Of a stretch of 64,000 bases of DNA, positions 1 through 10,928 are shown piece after piece; the stretch's first letter is position 1, and each line of letters starts with the position of its first letter. The notes beneath the pieces are model-generated. The model worked only from the letters and a program-made list of their open reading frames with translations. It searched no databases and was not told the DNA's origin. The stretch is from Altererythrobacter xiamenensis. GTDB lineage: Bacteria; Pseudomonadota; Alphaproteobacteria; Sphingomonadales; Sphingomonadaceae. Location: assembly GCF_900177715.1 (NCBI RefSeq), contig NZ_FXWG01000001.1, positions 558,001 to 622,000 of the forward strand, read 5' to 3'. The position numbers were made by a program, and so were the translations under genes.

Positions 1-908
1 CCCTGCTCGCGATACCAGCGCGCGGTCTTTGCGAGGCCTTCCTCTCCGCTGATCTGCGGCGTCCAGATTGCTTCGGGCACTTTTCGATCGGAGCGTGCGA
101 CCCAGTTGGGGTGCGCCATATAGCCGACCCGGTCGGCCGTCAGCTTCGCCTTGTCGCCGCGCAACATGCGGTCCGCCGTAGCCGCGACATCGAGCACGGA
201 GCGCGGCAAATGCGGCGCGAAAACCTTGCGGCCAACCGCGCGACCGATTTCCGTGGCGAGTTCCTTGTGGCTCCAGCCGCCTTCGCGCGCATCGTCGGGT
301 TCGAAGGTCTTTTTGCGAACGAGCGCGGGCTGCGCATCGACCAGGTCGAGCAGCAGACGTGCGAGATCGTCGACGTGGATGATCGAGCTCGCCCCACCCG
401 GCGGCAGCGGCACGAAGCCGAACCGCGCGGTCCTGAACATCTCCAGATAATCGACGTCGCGCGGGCCATAGACACCGGGCGGCCTCACGATGGTCCAGTC
501 GAGCCCGCTAGCCTTGACCAGTTCCTCGGCCTCTGCCTTGGACGCGCCGTAGCGCGACAGTTCCGGCTTTCGCGCAGAGAGCGAGGAGACAAAGACAAAG
601 CGCTTCGTACCAGCGTGCTTTGCGGCGTCGATAACGCGCTGCGTCCCTGCGACATTGGCATCGTGGAAAGCTGAAGGGTCAGGGGTATTGGTCAGTCCCG
701 CAATATGGATCAGCGCGCGCGACCCTTCGGCCAGCGCGCCAAGCGCCGCTTCGTCCCGCAGATCACCGGCAATCCATTTTACATTGTCGCGCGGTGGCTG
801 GTCGCGCCTTGTGATCGCCTTGACCGGGAGGCCCGCAGCCCGTTCGAGCACGGCCTGCCCGACAAAGCCGGTCCCGCCCGTAATGGCGATCGGCGGCGCT
901 CCGCTCAC
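1..908 (-). CDS. NAD(P)-dependent epimerase/dehydratase, extended SDR family (3' end outside window)
   Basis: A Rossmann-fold nucleotide-sugar or steroid type epimerase/reductase of the extended SDR group; the exact substrate cannot be told. I translated the minus strand by hand. The start is GTG at 908, overlapping the proB stop as GTGA, so the two are translationally coupled. The N-terminus carries the dinucleotide motif GGTGFVG at residues 11-17, and the catalytic Tyr-x3-Lys appears as YGASK at residues 120-124. About 302 codons are present without a stop, so the gene runs off the left edge. Cytoplasmic or membrane-associated reductases of this type (NDUFA9-like) are common in alphaproteobacteria. 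The family is secure and the substrate is unknown. Confidence 0.85.
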   Translation of the reverse strand, partial: MSGAPPIAITGGTGFVGQAVLERAAGLPVKAITRRDQPPRDNVKWIAGDLRDEAALGALAEGSRALIHIAGLTNTPDPSAFHDANVAGTQRVIDAAKHAGTKRFVFVSSLSARKPELSRYGASKAEAEELVKASGLDWTIVRPPGVYGPRDVDYLEMFRTARFGFVPLPPGGASSIIHVDDLARLLLDLVDAQPALVRKKTFEPDDAREGGWSHKELATEIGRAVGRKVFAPHLPRSVLDVAATADRMLRGDKAKLTADRVGYMAHPNWVARSDRKVPEAIWTPQISGEEGLAKTARWYREQ

Positions 909-2038
909 AGGATGACCAGCTGATCTCTGTGTATCACGGCCGAGCGTGGCAGGTGGCCGAGCCGGTCGGCAACCTGGTCGGAACGCAGGCCCTTGATCGC
1001 GTCGGCCTCGTCATAGTCGTATTCGGACATGCCCTTGGCGACCATGCGCCCTTCCTTGTCCTTGATCGCAATCACGTCCCCGCGCTCGAAATCGCCGGTA
1101 ACCTCGATGATACCGGCGGCAAGCAGGCTCTTGCCGTTCTTGAGCGCTTCTATGCAGCCATCATCCACCGTGAGCGAACCGTTGAAACGCAAACGGCCGC
1201 CGATCCAGCTCTTGAAGGCGCTGTCGTCGCGCTTTGGCAGAAAGAGTGTGCCGGTGTTCGCTGCCAGCGCACGTCCGATCGGAATGTCGGGCGTGCCGTT
1301 GACGATGGCCAGCGCGATGCCCGCACGCTCGGCGATTTCGGCGGCGAGCAGTTTGGAGGTCATGCCGCCGGAGCCCATGCCGGAACTCGAACCGCCGGTA
1401 GCCATATCGTGGATTTCGTCGGTGACGCCGCGGATCGCCTCGACCCTCTCGGCGTCGGGATCGTCGGGATGGCGGTCATATAGGCCGTCGACGTCGCTCA
1501 GGAGCAGCACCCCTTGCGCCGATGCGGCCTGCGCCACGCGCGCCGCCAGCCGATCGTTATCGCCAAAGCGGATTTCGCTCGTCGCGATCGAATCGTTTTC
1601 GTTGATGATCGGCACAACGCCGCTCTGGAGCAGCTGGCGTATCGTGGCTGCCGCGTTGAGGTAACGCCTGCGTCCTTCCAGATCATCGAGCGTAAGCAGC
1701 ATCTGTCCGGCGAGCACGTCATGCTCCCTGAGCAGTTGCGCCCATGTCGCGGCAAGCACGACCTGACCGACCGAGGCCGAAGCCTGCGCATGGGCCAGCG
1801 TTTCGCGCCCGCCTGCCGGCAGGTCCAGCATGGCCGCACCCAGAGCTACCGAGCCCGAGCAGACGACGATGATTTCCTGTCCACGCTGCCGCGCGCCGGC
1901 GATTTCCATCGCCACCGTGCGCAACCAGTCGCGCCGCAGCATGCCCTCCTTGTCGACGAGAAGGGCGGAACCAAGCTTGATGACCAGCCGCGGACATTTC
2001 TCGATGTCGCGGAAATCCAGGAGAGTTTCGATCTGCAT
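905..2038 (-). CDS. proB: glutamate 5-kinase
   Basis: Phosphorylates L-glutamate with ATP to gamma-glutamyl phosphate, the first step of proline synthesis in the cytoplasm. The 377-residue protein has an amino-acid kinase domain in roughly the first 255 residues, starting with VIKLGSALLVDKEG and containing INENDSIAT, and a C-terminal PUA domain. This is the full ProB architecture (E. coli 367 aa). I chose the ATG at 2038 because GAGG lies five bases upstream. An in-frame GTG at 2050 is possible but lacks a ribosome site. It is 44 bp downstream of obgE and overlaps the epimerase gene. proA is not in the window, while proC lies 6 kb away, so the pathway is split. In most homologues the PUA region takes part in proline feedback control. 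Confidence 0.95.
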   Translation of the reverse strand: MQIETLLDFRDIEKCPRLVIKLGSALLVDKEGMLRRDWLRTVAMEIAGARQRGQEIIVVCSGSVALGAAMLDLPAGGRETLAHAQASASVGQVVLAATWAQLLREHDVLAGQMLLTLDDLEGRRRYLNAAATIRQLLQSGVVPIINENDSIATSEIRFGDNDRLAARVAQAASAQGVLLLSDVDGLYDRHPDDPDAERVEAIRGVTDEIHDMATGGSSSGMGSGGMTSKLLAAEIAERAGIALAIVNGTPDIPIGRALAANTGTLFLPKRDDSAFKSWIGGRLRFNGSLTVDDGCIEALKNGKSLLAAGIIEVTGDFERGDVIAIKDKEGRMVAKGMSEYDYDEADAIKGLRSDQVADRLGHLPRSAVIHRDQLVIL

Positions 2039-2082
2039 GTTGCCTCGCACTTATAGAGATAGGCTGGCGAAGTGAAGCGGGC

Positions 2083-5155
<3,073 letters not shown>

Positions 5156-5282
5156 TTTCAAACTCCCGTCACAAAGCGACAGGCCCTGCGGATCACGCCG
5201 CAAGGCCCAACCAATGTCGCTCGACGAAAGTCATTCGCGCCTGGCCAATCCCTGAGCCCGGCAAGAGCGACGCGCTCCGGTC

Positions 5283-5436
5283 GGTCTCCTGGCTCACGGG
5301 TCGCTGCTGCCGGTTCGCCTTCCCGAGAAATCTCTCAGTGGCATGTCTGAACCAGCCGCTCGCCGCTTACAGTTGCAGGGACAGCTGCGGAATTGGGTGA
5401 CGCATCACCCGCACCGCATTCCCGTTACCGATGCGC
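5283..5436 (-). promoter_or_regulatory. cobalamin riboswitch
   Basis: Minus-strand leader between tRNA-Ala and btuB. Conserved parts of the B12-sensing aptamer can be read in order: GGAATGCGGTGCGGGT, then the core CTGTCCCTGCAACTGTAAG, then GCCACTG, then GGGAAGGCG, and the terminal B12 box GAGCCAGGAGACCGACC. The box lies about 130 nt before the btuB start, so the expression platform occupies the remaining leader near the GGGAG ribosome site. High adenosylcobalamin is expected to lower btuB expression. Confidence 0.92.
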
Positions 5437-5499
5437 GTTTCGGGCGTTAGGCATCCGCATCTGCGAATGCAACGGTAAGCTGAATTGTGAGGATGCCGG

Positions 5500-5575
<76 letters not shown>

Positions 5576-5627
5576 GTCCGGCGGATGCGCGTTCTAGCGA
5601 AAAAGCGCACCCGCTGCCAAGCCGGAT

Positions 5628-6647
5628 TCATTCTGCCTGTTCATCGCCTTCGGGCGTCTGCACCACGGGATTCGATACGAACTGCGGCTGGTCGCCCGAT
5701 GGCGTCGTCGCGGGGGCCGTATCGATTGCCTGCATGGTGTCGGAAGCCGCCGCTTCGGGAGCGATCCCCGCCGGATCAACGACATCGGGCTGGATCAAAG
5801 GAGCAGTTTCGCCGCCACCCGAGATCGGCCCGTAAGTCACTCCCGTCGCTTGGCTGGCAGGAGGCGTCTGGGTAGTGATTGCGGGGCTGCTGGAGGACGT
5901 TCCAGAGCCGTAATTCGCTTCCATCGTCGATCCGTTAGTTATCGCGCCGGTGTTCGAAGCCGCGCCATACATGCCGGAGGAAGGCTGCGATCCATAGCGC
6001 GAATCCCACGCGGCCAGATTGGTGCGATACCGCTCGTATGAGCTGAAGAAATTCTCGAACACCGCTTCCATGCGCGGCAGCGCCTGTTCGGCGAATGCGC
6101 TCAGTTCCCCCTTTGGAACGGCGAGCAACTCGTTGCTGATTTCGAGCGCAACATCGCAGAACTGCGGCAGGGCGGGCGGCAACGCGAAGTAGTTGTACAC
6201 TTGCGTCATGTAGGTGTCCTGCACATCGCGATAGCTGCGGCCATGCTGTTCGCGGTACTCGCGTTGCAGCGTCGTGTTCGCCCGCGAAAGCTCGCGCGAA
6301 TGCGTGGTGAGGAACGCCGAGTAATTGTCGACCAGCGAGCCGTGGCGCGCGTTCTGACAATTGAGCGCCGCCACATTCAGACCGGAGCGCACATTCCAGA
6401 GCCGCTGCGTCGCGCTGATATTGGCGTTGACCGTCTGGCGCACACCGTTCATGCCCATCTGCGGGATCGCCATGGTCGGCGTCGCGCCGAGCGGCGGCGT
6501 GGGCCGCGGCGGAATGACCTGTGCCGGAGGCGGCGGTGGAGGAGGCGGCGGAGGCGGTGGCGGGGGCGGCGTTGCGCAGGCAGCCAGTGCAGCGACACCC
6601 GCAGCAACCGTGATAATTCTCAGTTTCGACCCGTTTACAGCGCCCAT
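5628..6647 (-). CDS. lipoprotein with N-terminal polyproline run, function unknown
   Basis: Predicted outer- or inner-membrane lipoprotein of 339 residues with no domain I recognise. The start ATG 6647 has AAAGGA upstream. The signal sequence ends in a lipobox (AALAAC), and directly after the lipid cysteine come ATP and 15 consecutive prolines. A helical, Cys-containing middle region with Tyr-rich stretches follows (NYSAFLTTHSRELSRAN, MTQVYNYFALPP). The last 120 residues are a low-complexity tail rich in Ser, Thr, Pro and Gly. The proline run may act as a rigid spacer through the cell wall, and its translation should depend on EF-P. It is probably monocistronic, since a terminator lies upstream and a tRNA downstream. 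Confidence 0.8.
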   Translation of the reverse strand: MGAVNGSKLRIITVAAGVAALAACATPPPPPPPPPPPPPPPAQVIPPRPTPPLGATPTMAIPQMGMNGVRQTVNANISATQRLWNVRSGLNVAALNCQNARHGSLVDNYSAFLTTHSRELSRANTTLQREYREQHGRSYRDVQDTYMTQVYNYFALPPALPQFCDVALEISNELLAVPKGELSAFAEQALPRMEAVFENFFSSYERYRTNLAAWDSRYGSQPSSGMYGAASNTGAITNGSTMEANYGSGTSSSSPAITTQTPPASQATGVTYGPISGGGETAPLIQPDVVDPAGIAPEAAASDTMQAIDTAPATTPSGDQPQFVSNPVVQTPEGDEQAE

Positions 6648-6742
6648 CGCGCGATCCTTTCCACTCGACCCATTGGGGCAGCATGCCATAGCGAGCATTG
6701 CCCCGTGATTAAGCGAGGGCCTAGAACCATTGGCCGACAAAG

Positions 6743-6775
6743 AAAATGCCCGGAAAGCACGTGGCCTTCCGGGCA
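6743..6775 (-). terminator. Rho-independent terminator behind the BAX-inhibitor-like gene
   Basis: On the minus strand TGCCCGGAA pairs perfectly with TTCCGGGCA across an 11-nt loop, followed by TTTTCTTTG. It lies about 40 bp after the stop of the gene at 6815 and separates it from the lipoprotein gene. Confidence 0.85.
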
Positions 6776-6814
6776 TCGATAGAATGACTCTTATGTGCGA
6801 TTACCGGTGCGCGA

Positions 6815-7558
6815 TCACTCGCGCGAACCCATGAAGCGCAGCAGGAAGAGGAACATGTTGATGAAGTCGAGGTACAGACTCAGCGCACCGAGGATGACGG
6901 CCTTTCCGGCAAACTCGGTACCGCGATAATAGCTGTACTCGTTCTTCAGGCGCTGCGTGTCATATGCGGTCAGACCGGCGAAGATCAGCACGCCGATGAA
7001 GCCGACCGCGTAATACAGCGCAGGCGACTGGAGCCACATGTTGAGCAAGCTGGCGACGATCAGGCCAATTACACCCATGATGAGGAAGCTGCCCATCGCG
7101 GACAGGTTCTTCTTGGTGGTGTAGCCGTACAGGCTAAGCCCGGCGAACGCCGCCGAAGTCGCGAAGAATGTCGCCGCGATCGAACCGCCGGTATAGACGA
7201 GGAAGATCGTCGAAAGCGACAGACCCATCAGCACCGCAAAGCCCCAGAACATCATCTGCAGCGTCGATTTGCTGAACTTGTTCGCGCCGAAGCTCATCGC
7301 GAAAACGACAGCAAGCGGCGAAAGCGCCACCAGCCACATCAGCGGGCCGCTGGCAAATTGCACGGCGAGGCCCGAACGCGCGGTCAGCAGCGCGACGATG
7401 CCGGTAAGCAGCACGCCCGAGGTCATGTAATTGTAGATCGAGAGCATGTGCTTGCGCAGACCCTCGTCGAATGTCACGCCCCCGGCGAGCTCTCCGCCGG
7501 TGCGCGGAACCGAGCCGAAACCCTGCTGGGTCCGCTGGGTATCGTTCCAATCAGCCAT
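6815..7558 (-). CDS. BAX inhibitor-1/YccA family inner-membrane protein
   Basis: Integral inner-membrane protein of 247 residues with about seven hydrophobic segments, matching the BI-1/YccA family. Family members act as pH-gated calcium leaks or as modulators of the FtsH protease (E. coli YccA, YbhL); which applies here is unknown. After a hydrophilic N-terminus (MADWNDTQRTQQGFG) come segments around GVLLTGIVALLTA, MWLVALSPLAVVFAM and FWGFAVLMGLSLSTIFLVY, and the tail has the conserved LYLDFINMFLFLLRFMG. The ATG at 7558 gives the usual family length. It is a single-gene unit bounded by a terminator. Confidence 0.92.
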   Translation of the reverse strand: MADWNDTQRTQQGFGSVPRTGGELAGGVTFDEGLRKHMLSIYNYMTSGVLLTGIVALLTARSGLAVQFASGPLMWLVALSPLAVVFAMSFGANKFSKSTLQMMFWGFAVLMGLSLSTIFLVYTGGSIAATFFATSAAFAGLSLYGYTTKKNLSAMGSFLIMGVIGLIVASLLNMWLQSPALYYAVGFIGVLIFAGLTAYDTQRLKNEYSYYRGTEFAGKAVILGALSLYLDFINMFLFLLRFMGSRE

Positions 7559-7667
7559 TGTGTTGTCCACTCCAAATAGCGGGCGCAAAACCAGCGCCGT
7601 TGATTGGCAATATCGGGATTTTGGCGAGTATTTTCAAGAGAAACCGGATTGCATTCCTTGCAACCGA

Positions 7668-8465
7668 TTAACCCTCGCCGCGCGCCTTCGCAGCAAGTTC
7701 CGAACCCTTGTCCGCCGTGGCCTTCAGCATGGAAACTAGCAGCTTTTCCAATGCCTTGTCATCGTCGAGCACATTCATGCCCTCGCGCGTCATCCCGCCG
7801 GGGCTGGCCACCCGGTCGGCCAATTCGCCGGGCGAATAGGGCGCTTCGGCTGCGAGCGATACGGCGCCCTCGACCATGCCCAGCGCCAGCCGGTCCGAGA
7901 GCCCCTGCTCCAGGCCCAACTGCTGTCCCGCGGCGGACAACGCATCGATGAAGCGATAAACGAAGGCCGGACCTGATCCCGAGAGAGCCGTGGCAAGGTC
8001 GAAATGCTCTTCGCCGCCCAGCCACTCGGCACTTCCGAGCATATCGGCGAGGCGGGTGACGTCTTCACGCTGGCCGTCCGACAGCCCGCGCGCAGCCAGC
8101 AGATTGGGTGACTTGCCCAGCGCGACCGCGAGATTGGGCATGAAGCGCACCCAGCCGCCGGCTTCGGGAAAGGCCGAAGCGATCGTGTCCAGTTCCAGCC
8201 CTGCCAGGATAGAAAGCACCACGGTTTCCGGACCGATGCAGGGCTGCATTTCCGGCGCGATGTCGCCCAGCATATGCGGCTTGAAGCCCAGCAGGACCGC
8301 ATCGAAGTGGCGCTCGGGCACCTCGGTCGTCAGCGTGACGCCCTCGGCGACCTCCTTTTCACGGGGATTGAACGCGATGATGCGCGCCGGGTCCATCCCT
8401 GCGCGCAACCAGCCCTCGACCATTGCCGAGGCCATCTTTCCATAACCATAAACGAGAATATCCAT
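7668..8465 (-). CDS. proC: pyrroline-5-carboxylate reductase
   Basis: Reduces 1-pyrroline-5-carboxylate to L-proline with NAD(P)H, the last step of proline synthesis. The 265-residue protein has an N-terminal Rossmann fold (VYGYGKMASAM) and the P5CR signature ALSGSGPAFVYRFIDAL in the C-terminal dimerisation domain, with the conserved SPGGMTREG. The start ATG 8465 has GGAGGG just upstream. It follows the YbjN-like gene by 31 bp, a neighbour pair often seen in alphaproteobacteria. The Lys/Ala-rich tail (KATADKGSELAAKARGEG) is typical for the group. Confidence 0.95.
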   Translation of the reverse strand: MDILVYGYGKMASAMVEGWLRAGMDPARIIAFNPREKEVAEGVTLTTEVPERHFDAVLLGFKPHMLGDIAPEMQPCIGPETVVLSILAGLELDTIASAFPEAGGWVRFMPNLAVALGKSPNLLAARGLSDGQREDVTRLADMLGSAEWLGGEEHFDLATALSGSGPAFVYRFIDALSAAGQQLGLEQGLSDRLALGMVEGAVSLAAEAPYSPGELADRVASPGGMTREGMNVLDDDKALEKLLVSMLKATADKGSELAAKARGEG

Positions 8466-8496
8466 GCCCGCCCTCCTACAGAAGGCGCAGAATGGC

Positions 8497-9003
8497 TCAA
8501 GCCTCTCCGGCGGCGTCGACCATGGCGCTTTCGAGCGCGGCGCGCGGATCCTTGTCACCCCACAGCACGAACTGGAATGCCGGATAGAAGCGGTCGCACT
8601 CCTCGATCGCGGTCTCGGCCAACGCCTGCGCCTGGGCGATACTCAGCAAGCCTTCGTCACCCAGCAAGGCGCCATGACGATAAAGCAACATGTCGCCATT
8701 CGACCAGATGTCGAAGTGACCGAGCCACATCTGCTCGTTGACCAGCGAGAGCAACTCATACGCATCGCCGCGCTTCTCTTTCGCCACCCGGATGTCGGGC
8801 AGGCACAGCAACTGCAGAACGTTATCCTCTCCGCGCCAGATCGCGCGCAGCTGGTACTTGGCCCAGCTGCCCTGCACTTCGCCCGAAACCTCTTCGTCGG
8901 AGATCATCTCGCACGGCCAGCCACGCGCTTCGAACAGCGCGGTCAGCATTTCGATCGGCGCGGCATCGTTGTCCGCGGTGTACTGCTGTTCGCGCAGTCT
9001 CAT
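8497..9003 (-). CDS. YbjN domain-containing protein
   Basis: Cytoplasmic protein of 168 residues of the YbjN family, a type III secretion chaperone-like fold with no defined enzymatic role. The alphaproteobacterial form reads as MLTALFEARGWPCEMISDEE, then WAKYQLRAIW, then LLCLPDIRVAKEKR, with a long acidic C-terminus. The ATG at 9003 is chosen from the conserved N-terminus; the ribosome site is weak. It lies just ahead of proC in the same direction and is probably co-transcribed. The YbjN name is a family assignment only; a link to proline metabolism would be guesswork. Confidence 0.85.
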   Translation of the reverse strand: MRLREQQYTADNDAAPIEMLTALFEARGWPCEMISDEEVSGEVQGSWAKYQLRAIWRGEDNVLQLLCLPDIRVAKEKRGDAYELLSLVNEQMWLGHFDIWSNGDMLLYRHGALLGDEGLLSIAQAQALAETAIEECDRFYPAFQFVLWGDKDPRAALESAMVDAAGEA

Positions 9004-9145
9004 GAAAGGGGGCTTTCGATTTGCATTGATTGACGAGATGCATCGACCCGAGCCTTCAGCGCAATGGGACAACCGGCGGCGGCTGGGGAGAACCGATCTG
9101 GCTTGTTCAAAGCCTGTGTAAAGATGGTAATCGAAACCGGCTAAA

Positions 9146-10852
9146 TTACTGAAGTACGGTAATTTCTTCGCCTTCCGGGCTGGTATAGGTGAAGCTGTCG
9201 AGCCCTTCCGCCTTGAGCGCGGTAACGAGATCGCGCGCCGCCTTGTCGGAGGACACTGGCCCTGCAAGGAGGCGATTGGCCTGACCCCAGGTCACCACGT
9301 GCGGCTCGAAGTCGCCGAGCAGATCCGGTGCCTTGCGAGCGAATCGCCGCCAGTCGAATCGCAAAGCCGAACGGTCACGCCCTGTCGCCACCTGTACCCA
9401 GTAGCGACTGGGATGCTTGGGCGGTTCGGGCTTCGCCGGCTGCTTGGGTTCGGGCGGCGCTTCACGCGGCACCTCTATCGACGTGATATCGACCGCGCCT
9501 GCCCTCGCACGGGAAGAACCGGAGCCGGTTGATGAGGCGAGTCCCGAAAATGCATCGGCGACGCTTTGGCGCCGCTCGACGACCGGTTGGGTCTGGGGTT
9601 GCGCTTGGATCTGCGTCGACTGCTGCTGATTCGCGCTATCGACGCGCGCAAGATCGAAGGTCGAGACCGACGGGCGCGGCGTGTCAGACTGCGAGGGCGT
9701 ATCGGTCTGTTCGCGGGCAACGGCGGCGAGGCGACTGTCCTGCGCCACGGCGGGTAGCTCGCTCCGGGATGATGTCGCCGCCGGCGCTGCCGGTGTGGTT
9801 GAGCCGGAGGTTACTGCGTTCGAGGTCGCTCGTCCTGGACCTGCACCTTCCCGTTGAGGCCGGGAGGCGGTTCGCCGCGAGCGGGTGCTGTCGCCACCAT
9901 TGGTCTTGCGGGTGTCGCTCGCCGAGGAATTGAGCGGCGCGCCTTGCGGAGCGAGGCGATCCGCCGCTCGCGATGCGGCCGGGGCGGCCGAACTCGCATA
10001 TTGCGCAATGCGCGGATCATCCCGGCCGATGGCGGCAGCGCGGGGAAAAATACCGAGATTTGCAGCTGCTGCCTGCTGCGACCTGGTCAGCCGCGGCATA
10101 TAGGCAAGATAAGGCGCTATGCGGCTGGCCAGATCCTTCGGCATCACGGCATTGGCAATGGAACTCGCCTCATCCACGTCACCGAGAATGGCGAGGCCGA
10201 ACGCCCGCGCGCGATAGGCCGCCAGGTTCTGCTTCTGAAGCAAGGGCAGGAGAGTCTGTTCGAAGCCCTCCCGATCGCCCGCGATAGCCTGGCTGATGGC
10301 GAGCCGCTGCGTGGTTTCAGGATCCTCTCTCCGGCTCAGCACCGCGCGATAGCTTGCTTGCGCTTCTTCATTATTGCCGACCAGATCGTAAGCGAGCGCC
10401 CGCTCTGCTTCGACCTCTTCGGCGCTAGCCCCGGCCTGTTCGGCCTCCGCAAAAAGGCGAAGTGCGTCGATCGGGCGATCGGAGCGCACCATGACCGCCG
10501 CCATTCCCATCTTCGCCCGGGCATTGTTCGGCGAAAGTTCCAGGGCGCGGCCGAAAAAGCCCATCGACGCGTCGAGGTCGCCGACCTTGAGCGATGCCGT
10601 ACCAGCATCGACGAGCGCGCTAACGTCACGCGAATTGCGCGCGAGCCGCGAAAGCGCAGAGTTCAGGCTCTGGACTTCAGGAGTCGGCGTCGGCTGAACG
10701 ACTTCCCGCGAAACCGAACCATCAGATTGTGCCAGTGCGGCGGCCGGCACAATCGCTAGAACGCCGGCCATCGCAGCTATGGATGCGAAACGCGCGCAGG
10801 CATTGCCGCGGAAAGAAGGCCTGGATTGAGTCACGAATCCGAAATGGGGCAT
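9146..10852 (-). CDS. TPR and SPOR domain periplasmic protein downstream of ftsZ
   Basis: A 568-residue exported protein. A signal segment (ASIAAMAGVLAIVPAAALAQ) lies at about residues 23-42. TPR-like helices with VGDLDASMGFFGRALELSP and a second helical-repeat block follow. A disordered region rich in Ser, Thr, Gln and Pro runs from about residue 290 to 480. The last 80 residues form a SPOR domain beginning RYWVQVATG. SPOR domains bind septal glycan strands stripped of stem peptides, so a role at the division site is likely. It starts 76 bp after the ftsZ stop in the same direction. The start ATG 10852 is the first in-frame ATG outside ftsZ; the ribosome site is weak. Confidence 0.82.
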   Translation of the reverse strand: MPHFGFVTQSRPSFRGNACARFASIAAMAGVLAIVPAAALAQSDGSVSREVVQPTPTPEVQSLNSALSRLARNSRDVSALVDAGTASLKVGDLDASMGFFGRALELSPNNARAKMGMAAVMVRSDRPIDALRLFAEAEQAGASAEEVEAERALAYDLVGNNEEAQASYRAVLSRREDPETTQRLAISQAIAGDREGFEQTLLPLLQKQNLAAYRARAFGLAILGDVDEASSIANAVMPKDLASRIAPYLAYMPRLTRSQQAAAANLGIFPRAAAIGRDDPRIAQYASSAAPAASRAADRLAPQGAPLNSSASDTRKTNGGDSTRSRRTASRPQREGAGPGRATSNAVTSGSTTPAAPAATSSRSELPAVAQDSRLAAVAREQTDTPSQSDTPRPSVSTFDLARVDSANQQQSTQIQAQPQTQPVVERRQSVADAFSGLASSTGSGSSRARAGAVDITSIEVPREAPPEPKQPAKPEPPKHPSRYWVQVATGRDRSALRFDWRRFARKAPDLLGDFEPHVVTWGQANRLLAGPVSSDKAARDLVTALKAEGLDSFTYTSPEGEEITVLQ

Positions 10853-10928
10853 CTTGACGCGAGTTGCTACAGGAAGCCGCCTTAATCCGGGACGAACGGA
10901 CCGTCCGCCCTGTCGACCCGCGCGCCTG

